A DNA stretch of 64,000 bases, from positions 25,347 to 89,346 of the forward strand of contig CALEFD010000019.1 in NCBI GenBank assembly GCA_937876995.1, given 5' to 3'. The stretch comes from an uncultured Bacteroidales bacterium (GTDB lineage: Bacteria; Bacteroidota; Bacteroidia; Bacteroidales; Bacteroidaceae). The notes under the pieces were generated by a model. The model worked only from the letters and a program-made list of their open reading frames with translations, was not told where the DNA came from and searched no databases. This document shows, in pieces, positions 18,143 through 26,722 of this stretch (its first letter is position 1; each line of letters opens with the position of its first letter). The translations under genes were made by a program, and so were the position numbers.

Positions 18143-20098
18143 ATGAAACAGTTCATAAAGGCAGTATTAGGCACACCATTTATAACCTTGCTATGGAATC
18201 TGTTAATGGTGTATATCTGTTTTATGATTTGCAGAATAGCCTTTATCTGGTATAACTGGGATTTATACAGCGGATATTTAGATACAGAATTGGTGCTGAA
18301 TATGCTAAAGGGCAGTTTAAGATTCGACACTGCCGGCATTATGTACTTAAGCATACTTTATATATTTCTTACACTTATCCCTCTACACTTTAAAGAGAGA
18401 AAAAGGTATTACCAAATAACCCGTTGGATACTTATTGTTTGCTGTTCTATAGGTATTGTTATGAATTTGGCAGATACCGTCTATTATCAATTTTCAGGCA
18501 AACGCACCACAATAAGTCTGTTTACAGAATTTGCCAACGAAAGCAACATAGCGCAGATAATACTGAAAGAGGTTATAAACAGTTGGTACATCACCCTATT
18601 AGGCATTGCCCTTATTGCATTTTTAATAAAGTTCATACGCATTCCTAAAACTATAGTTTACAACAATCTTTGGCACTACTATTTAATACGTCCTGTATCA
18701 TTTTTACTGATGGGCACATTAAGTGTTGCAGGAATGCGCGGAGGTTTTACCAGCAGCCATCCTATAACGTTGAGTAATGCCAACCAATATGTAAACAGAC
18801 CTGTAGAGGCTGTAGCAGTTCTTAACACTCCGTTCTGTTTTGTACGCACCTTGGACAAAAAGCAGATGGTTACGCCGCACTATTACACAGAAGAGGAACT
18901 GAACGAAAGATTCAGTGGAGTAATAACACCCGATTCCAACGCTGTTTTTACCCCAAAGAACGTAGTGGTCTTTATTCTTGAAAGCTTTGGAACGGAATAT
19001 ATAGGAGCATTAAACAAAGACAAACCAGACTTTGTAAGTTACACCCCTTTTCTTGATTCATTGATAGAAGAGAGCCTTACATTTGAATATTCATTTGCTA
19101 ACGGAAGAAAGAGCATTGACGCTATGCCATCCATACTATCCGGCATTCCCATGTTTGTAGAAAATTTTGTTCTCACCCCTACTCTGATAAACAAGAATGT
19201 AAGCGGTCTGGCAGAAGAACTCTCAAACAAAGGCTATTATTCAGCATTCTTTCACGGGGCAGACAACAGCTCTATGGGATTCAAATCCTATTCCCGAAGC
19301 ATAGGCTACATAGACTACTTTGGGTTAACTGAATTCAACGAAGAACCTCAATATGGCGGAATGTCAAAATTCGATGGTATCTGGGCCATCTGGGACGAAG
19401 ATTATTTACAATATTTCTGCGATAAAATGGGCAGTTTTAAGCAGCCGTTTGTATCGTCTATCTTCACCGCTTCATCGCATCACCCCTTTGCCATACCGGA
19501 ATGGAGAAAAGAGCAGTTTCCTGAAGGCAATCTACCCATACATAAATGCGTAAAGTATTCCGATAACGGATTACGCCTGTTCTTTGAAAAGGCAAAGGAA
19601 CAAGAGTGGTTCAACAACACACTGTTTGTATTTACTGCCGACCATACAAACCAATCGGAATATCCCGAATACCAGACAGAGGTAGGTAAATTCAGAGTAC
19701 CTATCATATTCTACACCCCTTCCGGCGAACTAAAGGGACGCAGAAATGCCGTAGCCCAGCAAACAGATATACTGCCTACTATTTTAGGATATTTGGGCTA
19801 CGACAGACCATTTATCTGCTTTGGACAGAATCTGCTAACCACAAAAGACGAAGATACATTTGCAGCCAACTATATAAACGGAATTTTCCAATTCATCAAA
19901 GGCGATTATGTTATTCACTTTGATGGAAATGAACTGATGGCTATGTATAACTACAAAACAGATACCGGCCTTAAAGAGAATCTAAAAGACCGGTATCCCG
20001 ATATTGCATCTTCACTTACTGCTCAGCTAAAAGCTGTTATTCAGCAGTATATGGAGCGAATGAACGAAAAGAGTCTGGTTATCAGCCAACTACCTTAA
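18143..20098 (+). CDS. LTA-synthase-like membrane phosphatase/transferase (Ser nucleophile type)
   Basis: This is a 651-residue membrane protein. Residues 1-200 contain about five membrane segments. From about 270 onward comes a periplasmic alkaline-phosphatase-superfamily domain: [13 protein letters not shown] (E280, metal ligand), [11 protein letters not shown] (S324 at the nucleophile position, where LtaS has Thr), [16 protein letters not shown] and FTADHTN (D500, H501, metal ligands). Family members move phosphoglycerol or phosphoethanolamine groups onto surface glycans or lipids. In Bacteroidales true LTA is absent, so lipid or glycan modification is more likely. It sits in an operon after SIS and PfkB genes, and its 3' end overlaps purT by 17 nt tail to tail. 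Confidence 0.88.
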   Translation: MKQFIKAVLGTPFITLLWNLLMVYICFMICRIAFIWYNWDLYSGYLDTELVLNMLKGSLRFDTAGIMYLSILYIFLTLIPLHFKERKRYYQITRWILIVCCSIGIVMNLADTVYYQFSGKRTTISLFTEFANESNIAQIILKEVINSWYITLLGIALIAFLIKFIRIPKTIVYNNLWHYYLIRPVSFLLMGTLSVAGMRGGFTSSHPITLSNANQYVNRPVEAVAVLNTPFCFVRTLDKKQMVTPHYYTEEELNERFSGVITPDSNAVFTPKNVVVFILESFGTEYIGALNKDKPDFVSYTPFLDSLIEESLTFEYSFANGRKSIDAMPSILSGIPMFVENFVLTPTLINKNVSGLAEELSNKGYYSAFFHGADNSSMGFKSYSRSIGYIDYFGLTEFNEEPQYGGMSKFDGIWAIWDEDYLQYFCDKMGSFKQPFVSSIFTASSHHPFAIPEWRKEQFPEGNLPIHKCVKYSDNGLRLFFEKAKEQEWFNNTLFVFTADHTNQSEYPEYQTEVGKFRVPIIFYTPSGELKGRRNAVAQQTDILPTILGYLGYDRPFICFGQNLLTTKDEDTFAANYINGIFQFIKGDYVIHFDGNELMAMYNYKTDTGLKENLKDRYPDIASSLTAQLKAVIQQYMERMNEKSLVISQLP

Positions 20099-21278
20099 CC
20101 TTTAATTTTGCATAAGCGCGTTCAGCCTTTGCCAACGCCTTTTCGATGGTCTCATCCTTAGCCAGGATAACACCCATACGACGATGTCCCTTAACAAAAG
20201 GTTTACCGAATATTCTAATCTGCACATCTTCTTCTGCAAGAACCTCTTCCAAGTTTTCAAATACCACCTGTGTACCATCACCCTCTACTACTACAGCTTT
20301 TGATGCTGATGGGCCATAGAAGTTGATTTTTGGGATTGGCAATCCAAGTATTGCTCTTGCGTGCAGTGCAAACTCAGAAAGATCCTGTGAAATCATTGTT
20401 ACCATACCTGTATCGTGTGGACGAGGCGAAACTTCGCTAAACAGAACCTCATCACCGCAGATAAACATCTCTACTCCAAAGATACCGTAACCACCCAATG
20501 CATCGGTAATTTTCTTAGCTATATCCTGTGCAGCAGCCAGCGCTTTATCGCTCATAGGCTGAGCCTGCCAGGATTCACGATAGTCACCATCCACCTGATG
20601 ATGTCCTATAGGATTCAGGAACGATGTACCACCGCTGTGACGTACTGTTAAGAGAGTTATCTCATAATCGAACTTAACAAAACCCTCTACAATAACCTCG
20701 CCCTGACCGGCACGTCCACCTTCCTGAGCGCATTTCCAACAGCTATCAGCATCGGCAGGAGTCTTACAAACACTCTGACCGTGACCAGAAGAACTCATAA
20801 TAGGTTTAACCACGCATGGTGTTCCTACCTCCTGAATAGCTGCATCAAACTCTTCTCTGGTAGCAGCAAATTTATATTTTGATGTAGGCAAGCCCAACTT
20901 TTCTGCTGCCAACTGACGTATTCCTTTACGATTCATAGTAAGGAATGTAGCCTGAGCTGTAGGAATAACATTGTATCCCTCCTTTTCAAGTTCAATAAGT
21001 GTAGGTGTGGCAATAGCCTCTACTTCCGGGATAATCAAATCTGGTTTCTCCTGTTCGATAATCTCGCGCAGACGTGCACCATCCAACATTGAAAGAACGT
21101 ATGAACGATGTGCAATCTGCATAGCAGGAGCATTCTCATAACGATCCAAAGCAATAACTTCAACGCCATAACGCTGTAGTTCTATTGCAACTTCTTTACC
21201 TAATTCGCCAGATCCGCAAAGCAATGCTTTTTTTGCTACAGCGGTAAGTGGTGTACCTATTTTAACCATATTATTCAA
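20082..21278 (-). CDS. purT: Formate-dependent phosphoribosylglycinamide formyltransferase
   Basis: This 398-residue protein matches PurT in length and motifs. [20 protein letters not shown] is the N-terminal preATP-grasp Rossmann segment. [26 protein letters not shown] (the ATP-grasp loop) and [25 protein letters not shown] (metal-binding Glu) follow. It makes formyl-GAR from GAR, formate and ATP in purine synthesis, in the cytoplasm, without a folate cofactor. The start may be Met1 or Met4 (MNNMVK). It begins 3 nt after the ABC exporter stop, so the two are co-transcribed. Its 3' end overlaps the convergent gene by 17 nt. Confidence 0.96.
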   Translation of the reverse strand: MNNMVKIGTPLTAVAKKALLCGSGELGKEVAIELQRYGVEVIALDRYENAPAMQIAHRSYVLSMLDGARLREIIEQEKPDLIIPEVEAIATPTLIELEKEGYNVIPTAQATFLTMNRKGIRQLAAEKLGLPTSKYKFAATREEFDAAIQEVGTPCVVKPIMSSSGHGQSVCKTPADADSCWKCAQEGGRAGQGEVIVEGFVKFDYEITLLTVRHSGGTSFLNPIGHHQVDGDYRESWQAQPMSDKALAAAQDIAKKITDALGGYGIFGVEMFICGDEVLFSEVSPRPHDTGMVTMISQDLSEFALHARAILGLPIPKINFYGPSASKAVVVEGDGTQVVFENLEEVLAEEDVQIRIFGKPFVKGHRRMGVILAKDETIEKALAKAERAYAKLKVKVVG

Positions 21279-21281
21279 ATA

Positions 21282-23126
21282 TTATAATTGTTGCATATCA
21301 TTCAAACGCTTGTAATATCCGTTCAATGCCAAAAGTTCTTCGTGCGTACCGCGCTCAACAATCTTTCCTTCGTGAAGAACACATATTTCGTCGGCACTCT
21401 TTATAGTGGATAGTCTGTGAGCAATAGCTATAGTGGTTCTGTCTTTCATAAGACGTTCCAAAGCCTCCTGTACCAAACGTTCCGATTCCGTATCCAAAGC
21501 ACTTGTAGCTTCGTCAAGAATAAGAATAGGCGGGTTCTTTAGTATGGCACGAGCTATGCTGATGCGCTGACGCTGTCCGCCGGAAAGCAGACATCCGCGG
21601 TCACCTATATTTGTCTGATAACCATTTTCGGTCTCCATTATAAAATCGTGAGCATTGGCTATTTTTGCAGCCGCAATAACCTGTTCTTCGGTAGCCCCTT
21701 TCACACCAAAAGTGATATTATTATAGAATGTATCGTTAAACAGAATAGCCTCCTGATTAACATTACCCATCATTCCGCGCAACGATTCAAGAGTCATATC
21801 TCTTACATCCACACCATCTATCAAAATAGAACCGCTGTTTACATCGTAAAAACGTGGCAACAGATCTACCAAAGTAGATTTTCCCGAACCCGACTGACCA
21901 ACCAGAGCAACAGTTTTGCCCTTTGGAACCGTCAAGTTGATTTCGTGAAGCACCTCTCTGCCCTCTTCGTACGAGAAAGAGACATTCTTGTACTCAATCT
22001 TATCGGTCATTGCCGGCATATTAACCGCATTTTCAGAATTGGTTATCTTATTTTCAGCCAACAGAATCTTATCTATACGCTCTACAGATGCCATGCCTTT
22101 AGGGATAGCATAGCTGGCTTTTGACAACTCCTTGATAGGGTTTAACAAGCTGTAAAGGATTGTGATGTAATAGATAAAAGTAGGAGCTTCTATAGATGCA
22201 TTTTCACTTAAAATTAGCGAACCGCCAAACCACAACACCACCACAATAAGAGCTGTACCCATAAATTCACTTACAGGATGAGCCAATGCCTGACGCATAT
22301 TTACACGAATCTGTGATGAACGTAATTTGGCACTGCTCTGATCAAAACGGTTAGACATCTTATCTTCTGCAAGGAACGCCTTAATTACACGCAAACCGCC
22401 CAATGTCTCTTCCAACTGCGACATAGTATCGCTCCAACGTGACTGAACTTCAAGTGATTTCTGTTTAAGTTTGCGTCCTATTGTTCCCATTATCCAAACA
22501 ATAACAGGGACTATCAGAACAGAAAAGAGAGTCAACTCCCAACTTATAGCTATCAATGTTCCAAAATAGACCGTTATAAGAATAGGATTCTTGATAAGCA
22601 TATCCAGAGAACTTGCTATTGATACCTCCACCTCTGTAACATCACCACTCATACGGGTTATTATGTCTCCTTTTCTCTCTTTTGAGAAGAAACCCATAGG
22701 CAGAGAAAGCACCTTATCGTACAGTTTAACGCGTATATCTTTAACCACACCGGTACGCAACGGCACCATAACCGCTGTCGATGCAAAATAGCAACCTGTC
22801 TTAAAGAAGGTGATAAACACCAATACCAATCCCAATATCAAAAGTGTGGTTGATGCACCAAATTGAGATATTGTTTCATTTATGTAATAGTAAAAATTAT
22901 TCTTCAAAACACTGAGCTCCGGCAATCCCAAAAAGCCACTACCTGTTGTCTCTATCAACACATAATCTACTTTGTTGATTTTAAACAAGAGTTCCAGAAT
23001 AGGGACTATAAGTGCAAACGAAAACACATTAAGTACAGCCGATAGCAAATTAAACACTACCGATAAGATTAGGTTCTTCTTATACGGAGAAACAAAACGA
23101 CTTAAAAATCCAAATAAACCTTTCAT
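21282..23126 (-). CDS. MsbA-like ABC exporter (fused permease and ATPase)
   Basis: This is a 614-residue half-transporter. Residues about 20-330 are the six-helix ABC transmembrane domain. The nucleotide-binding domain follows: Walker A GQSGSGKST (410-418), signature LSGGQRQR (514-521), Walker B ILILDEATSALD (534-545) and the H-switch in IAHRLS. It matches lipid or multidrug flippases such as MsbA in length and order, working as a dimer in the inner membrane. A divergent lipid A-type acyltransferase gene (23310) strengthens the case for lipid A or glycolipid export (inference). A -7 box (23151-23158) lies 25 nt upstream. Confidence 0.92.
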   Translation of the reverse strand: MKGLFGFLSRFVSPYKKNLILSVVFNLLSAVLNVFSFALIVPILELLFKINKVDYVLIETTGSGFLGLPELSVLKNNFYYYINETISQFGASTTLLILGLVLVFITFFKTGCYFASTAVMVPLRTGVVKDIRVKLYDKVLSLPMGFFSKERKGDIITRMSGDVTEVEVSIASSLDMLIKNPILITVYFGTLIAISWELTLFSVLIVPVIVWIMGTIGRKLKQKSLEVQSRWSDTMSQLEETLGGLRVIKAFLAEDKMSNRFDQSSAKLRSSQIRVNMRQALAHPVSEFMGTALIVVVLWFGGSLILSENASIEAPTFIYYITILYSLLNPIKELSKASYAIPKGMASVERIDKILLAENKITNSENAVNMPAMTDKIEYKNVSFSYEEGREVLHEINLTVPKGKTVALVGQSGSGKSTLVDLLPRFYDVNSGSILIDGVDVRDMTLESLRGMMGNVNQEAILFNDTFYNNITFGVKGATEEQVIAAAKIANAHDFIMETENGYQTNIGDRGCLLSGGQRQRISIARAILKNPPILILDEATSALDTESERLVQEALERLMKDRTTIAIAHRLSTIKSADEICVLHEGKIVERGTHEELLALNGYYKRLNDMQQL

Positions 23127-23150
23127 AAATCACTTTGCAATATTATTCTG

Positions 23151-23158
23151 CAAAGATA
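23151..23158 (-). promoter_or_regulatory. Putative -7 box for ABC exporter-purT operon
   Basis: The minus-strand TATCTTTG is a perfect TAnnTTTG, 25 nt before the start at 23126. It sits on one side of an intergenic region with two dyads (23180-23193 and 23215-23235). Confidence 0.5.
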
Positions 23159-23179
23159 CGAATAAGCGAGTGAGAAATA

Positions 23180-23235
23180 TGAAACTTGTTTCAATATTTT
23201 TCAAAACGAGCGCAAGTATCTTATTTAAAGATACT
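23180..23235. promoter_or_regulatory. Two dyads between divergent envelope genes (possible operators)
   Basis: TGAAAC-TT-GTTTCA (23180-23193) and AGTATCTT-N5-AAGATACT (23215-23235) are perfect inverted repeats of 6 and 8 bp. They lie between the -7 boxes of the ABC exporter (minus) and acyltransferase (plus). Neither is followed by a T-tract, so regulator binding is likelier than termination. Confidence 0.35.
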
Positions 23236-23276
23236 AAGAAGTAGCGTAAAAAACAGTAGTTTTCTGTGAAATGTTG

Positions 23277-23284
23277 TATTTTTG
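23277..23284 (+). promoter_or_regulatory. Putative -7 box for acyltransferase
   Basis: TATTTTTG fits TAnnTTTG, 26 nt before the chosen ATG at 23310. Its presence downstream of 23271 argues against the longer reading frame that begins there. Confidence 0.45.
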
Positions 23285-23309
23285 TGCTTACGAATTGTAT
23301 TTAAAGGTT

Positions 23310-24257
23310 ATGCTTAAGAAAATTGCATTTGGAATAACATACGGAGCTATATGGCTGTTTTCACTCATTCCGCTCTGCCTGATGTATCTGATTTCAGATA
23401 TTTTAGTACTACTGTGCTTTCTTATTCCGCCCTTACGATACAGAAAAAAGATTGTCAGGAAAAATTTAAAAGCATCATTCCCCGACAAAAGCAAGAAAGA
23501 GCTTCTAAAGTTGGAATTCAATTTCTATCGCTACTTTTTTGATATGGCTTTTGAAAGCACCAAGGCATGCAGTATGCGTGCCAGGTGGATGAAACGCCAC
23601 ATTAAATTTGTTAATATAGACAAACTCTACGAACAGTTCAAAACAGGACGTTCCGTTATGGCCTATATGGGACATACAGGTAACTGGGAATGGGTTTCTG
23701 CTCTACCCACACAACTAAATGCCAAATATCAGGTTTGCCAGATTTACCACGTTCTGGAAAATAGCGTAATGAATAATGTTATGCTAAAAATCAGGGGTGC
23801 ATACGGAGCAGAAAGTATCTCTATGGAACGCACACTAAGACAACTTTTAGAGTACAAAAACAGAGGTCAGCAGTTCATAGTGGGAATGATAGCAGATCAG
23901 GTACCTTTAATGCGCAACATTCACTACTGGACACAGTTTATGAACCAAAAGACACCGGTATTCACAGGAGCAGAACGTATTGCAAAGAAATTGGATTTGG
24001 CTGTATTTTATGCGGAAGTTATTCGCATAAAACGAGGCAGATATGAATGTGTGCTGCATTTAATGTACGAAAGCACAAAAGACGAACCCGAACACTCAGT
24101 TACAGAAAGATACAACCGTATGTTAGAGAATACCATCCATAGCAACCCTGCCATTTGGCTATGGAGCCATAACAGATGGAAACGCACCTGGGAGGGATAT
24201 CAAAAGTATTTGAAATATATGGAAGAGAAACATCAACGCGCCTCCAAATCATCATAA
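23310..24257 (+). CDS. Lysophospholipid / lipid A acyltransferase (LpxL/HtrB family)
   Basis: This product has 315 residues from the ATG at 23310 (MLKKIAFG). The in-frame ATG at 23271 lies upstream of the -7 box and adds a non-typical leader. An N-terminal membrane anchor (about 10-45) is followed by the acyltransferase core: YMGHTGNWEW holds the H-x4-E catalytic pair, and FIVGMIADQVPL and AERIAKKLDLAVFYAEV match the lipid A acyltransferase family. It transfers an acyl chain to a Kdo-lipid A precursor or related lipid at the inner membrane. It is divergent from the MsbA-like exporter, a sensible functional pair. Its 3' end overlaps the convergent LTA-synthase-like gene by 25 nt. Confidence 0.92.
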   Translation: MLKKIAFGITYGAIWLFSLIPLCLMYLISDILVLLCFLIPPLRYRKKIVRKNLKASFPDKSKKELLKLEFNFYRYFFDMAFESTKACSMRARWMKRHIKFVNIDKLYEQFKTGRSVMAYMGHTGNWEWVSALPTQLNAKYQVCQIYHVLENSVMNNVMLKIRGAYGAESISMERTLRQLLEYKNRGQQFIVGMIADQVPLMRNIHYWTQFMNQKTPVFTGAERIAKKLDLAVFYAEVIRIKRGRYECVLHLMYESTKDEPEHSVTERYNRMLENTIHSNPAIWLWSHNRWKRTWEGYQKYLKYMEEKHQRASKSS

Positions 24258-26062
24258 AGCGTCTGCAAAATAGCCTTACCGCGATTTTCTCTATTCAGAT
24301 TTTGTTCCACAGTACCATTGCCCATATTTTCCAGAACCTTACCTGCTGCATTATCGTATAATATTGCTCCTGTACTGTCAATATAGCAGAAACCATCCAC
24401 AAAAGTGTAGAAAGCAAATTGGTCTTTATACTGTTCAGAGAGTACATTTCTGCTAAACAGAAAATCCGAATGATCTATATCCATTTGTGCCAGCAGAGTA
24501 GCCGCCACATCGGTCTGATTCATCAATTTGTCAATTTTGACAGGCTGTTTTACAGCACCGCCTGTCCATATTACAGGTATGTGATGTACGTGCGGAGCAC
24601 TCTTAAAACCTGTACGCGGATAGCAAAAACCATGATCCGGCATAAGCACCAATAGCAAATCTTCCCACAGAGCAGTCTGTTTCAAAGAATCCACAAAAGC
24701 ACCTATACAACTATCGGTATAGGCAAACGAATTGCAAATATCATCTTCAAAACGGTTGCTTGGAACCTGAAAAGGTTCGTGACTGCTTAAAGTAAGGAAT
24801 GTAGTGTGCCACAAACTATCTTCGCTATTCTTCAGTTTTTCAAGCAATGCGCTGAAAGTAATATCATCATTCACACCCCATGCGTTTGTCTGACGCTCTG
24901 CCGCAGAGAAATCGGTATCGGCTGTTATTGACTGATAGCCGTTACTCCACAGATAGCTCTGCATATTGGTAAAGTTTATATCGCCACCATAGAAGAAATC
25001 TGTAGAATAGCCCATTTCAACGAACTTTTTCGCTAGCGAAGGCAGGTTTCTACTCTTGTTTGGCATCTTCATTATAGATTCAGAAGGAAGACCGGGATGG
25101 CCATTCAATGCACATACTATTCCTCTATCTGTTCTAAAACTTCCTGCATAACAATTACTGAAAAAGACCCCCTGCGCAGCAAGTGAATCTAAATTTGGTG
25201 CCACATCCTGAAGACCGCTTATAGAGGATAGAAAATCACCGCCAAAACCCTCCATTAATATAATAAGGACATTCGGACGCGATGTTTTCAAAAGCTTTGG
25301 GGTATCTGAATCGGTGGTAGAATAAAGCCCGTTAAAAAGAAGTGAACGTTCCTGTTCTTCAAAATAGTTATACTGCTGCGAATAATCATCCGATTTACTG
25401 ATAGAACTCAACACACTGAAAACAGGATTTACTGCAGAATGATTCAGAAACTGATTGGTACTGTAATAGACCTTTCCTATATTCATTGTAGATTCTTTCA
25501 ATCCACCGCGCATAGACAAAAACAACGGAGCAATAAGCAATACAAAGAACATTGTAACAGGAAATAATCTCTTAACCTTATTAAGTTTGCAATATGTACT
25601 ATTTAAAAGTTTGGTTATAACCCAGACCAACAACGATATTAGCAAAACTGCCACCAATACAAACCATATAGATACACTTGCCATTGCCTCTTGTGGCGAT
25701 TTCAGATAAAAAAATACCGATGAATCCAACTTAAATCCCCAAAAAGGATAGAGCGCAGCATCGCTTACAAAGGCAAGAGCCAAAGCTATGGCAAGCACTA
25801 TATTGTAAACACGCATTATGGCACGCAGTGGTAAGTTATTCCACCATATAGAGAGAATAATCAAAAGCAGAGGAATGACAAGAAAATATCCTGCACAAGA
25901 CAAATCAACAGGAAGAGCATGGTACATTACATCTACATAATCACGCAGTGAGAGCGTTCCGTTCTGATTGGACGCATAAAGCATAAAGAGCGGTTTCTCC
26001 ACAATGAATATCGCCATTAGCGTTATCCAATACCTGAACAGATATAATAAACGTTTCTGCAT
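24233..26062 (-). CDS. LTA-synthase-like membrane sulfatase-superfamily protein (Thr nucleophile type)
   Basis: This is a 609-residue protein with five N-terminal membrane segments (about 10-190), then an extracytoplasmic alkaline-phosphatase-type domain. VLIILMEGFGGDF (metal-binding Glu), GSFRTDRGIVCALNG (Thr at the LtaS nucleophile position), FFYGGDINFTNM, LTLSSHEPF and LMPDHGF (Asp-His metal ligands) are visible. It is the second such enzyme in the window but is quite diverged from 18143-20098. It is the last gene of an operon after argS and the viroplasmin-RNase H gene (6 nt gap). Activity is probably transfer of a phospho-alcohol group to an envelope glycan or lipid; the substrate is unknown. 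Confidence 0.88.
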   Translation of the reverse strand: MQKRLLYLFRYWITLMAIFIVEKPLFMLYASNQNGTLSLRDYVDVMYHALPVDLSCAGYFLVIPLLLIILSIWWNNLPLRAIMRVYNIVLAIALALAFVSDAALYPFWGFKLDSSVFFYLKSPQEAMASVSIWFVLVAVLLISLLVWVITKLLNSTYCKLNKVKRLFPVTMFFVLLIAPLFLSMRGGLKESTMNIGKVYYSTNQFLNHSAVNPVFSVLSSISKSDDYSQQYNYFEEQERSLLFNGLYSTTDSDTPKLLKTSRPNVLIILMEGFGGDFLSSISGLQDVAPNLDSLAAQGVFFSNCYAGSFRTDRGIVCALNGHPGLPSESIMKMPNKSRNLPSLAKKFVEMGYSTDFFYGGDINFTNMQSYLWSNGYQSITADTDFSAAERQTNAWGVNDDITFSALLEKLKNSEDSLWHTTFLTLSSHEPFQVPSNRFEDDICNSFAYTDSCIGAFVDSLKQTALWEDLLLVLMPDHGFCYPRTGFKSAPHVHHIPVIWTGGAVKQPVKIDKLMNQTDVAATLLAQMDIDHSDFLFSRNVLSEQYKDQFAFYTFVDGFCYIDSTGAILYDNAAGKVLENMGNGTVEQNLNRENRGKAILQTLYDDLEAR

Positions 26063-26068
26063 ATTATA

Positions 26069-26704
26069 CTATTTTCTTCCAAAATCAGCAGGTATTTCAC
26101 CCCACTTATCGGTTTCCCATTTAATAATTGGATTCTTAAAACTATTCTGTTGCAACCAACGTTCTGCTGCCTCTATACGTTCAAAAACAGCTTTGGTAGA
26201 TTCATTAAGTTCCAATTTTGTTTTGCATTTCTGCTGACGAATCCACAATATGGCATTTCTGCTGTCACTATATAACGGCCAGTCAAGCCCACGCTGCTTG
26301 TAAAGTGCCAGACAGTGTACTATTGCCAGAAATTCACCTATATTGTTTGTGCCCTTTATTGGACCAAAATGGAATTTCTCCTGCATATCTGCCAGATAGA
26401 CACCTCTATATTCCATCTGTCCCGGATTACCGCTGCAAGCAGCATCTACTGCTATAGCCTGCCTTATCACTTCCGGAGGAAGCAGAATCTCTTTCTTTGC
26501 CTTCTGCTCTTTCTTCTCCTTCTTCTCTATATACAGTTCAGGAGGCGACATATACGCCTCCTCTGCCTGTTCTTTTGTCTTAAATCCTTTATATATAGCT
26601 CCTTTCCACCCTTCTACCTGGTTACGGCACTCCTCCCAGCTATTGTATATGCCCGGATTTAGCCCAATCCAAACCACATAATATTTATTGTCGGAAGAAG
26701 ACAT
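26069..26704 (-). CDS. Ribonuclease H1-type protein with viroplasmin domain
   Basis: This 211-residue protein has two domains. Residues 8-51 (YYVVWIGLNPGIYNSWEEC...VEGWKGAIYKGFKT..EAEAY type) are the viroplasmin/caulimovirus VI-like RNA-DNA hybrid binding domain. After a Lys/Glu-rich linker (59-72), residues 80-211 form the RNase H fold with catalytic carboxylates D87 (AVDAACSGNPG), E124 (NIGEFLA), D147 (YSDSRN) and D207 (PADFGRK). It removes RNA from RNA-DNA hybrids in the cytoplasm. The order argS, this gene, LTA-synthase-like with 18 and 6 nt gaps indicates one transcript. Confidence 0.93.
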   Translation of the reverse strand: MSSSDNKYYVVWIGLNPGIYNSWEECRNQVEGWKGAIYKGFKTKEQAEEAYMSPPELYIEKKEKKEQKAKKEILLPPEVIRQAIAVDAACSGNPGQMEYRGVYLADMQEKFHFGPIKGTNNIGEFLAIVHCLALYKQRGLDWPLYSDSRNAILWIRQQKCKTKLELNESTKAVFERIEAAERWLQQNSFKNPIIKWETDKWGEIPADFGRK

Positions 26705-26722
26705 AAGGAACTACTCTTTAGA

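Noticed and set aside
18143..26062. Genuine lipoteichoic acid synthesis
   Set aside because: The organism is a diderm Bacteroidales by gene content. The two enzymes share only the LtaS fold, and no teichoic acid export or glycolipid anchor genes are present.
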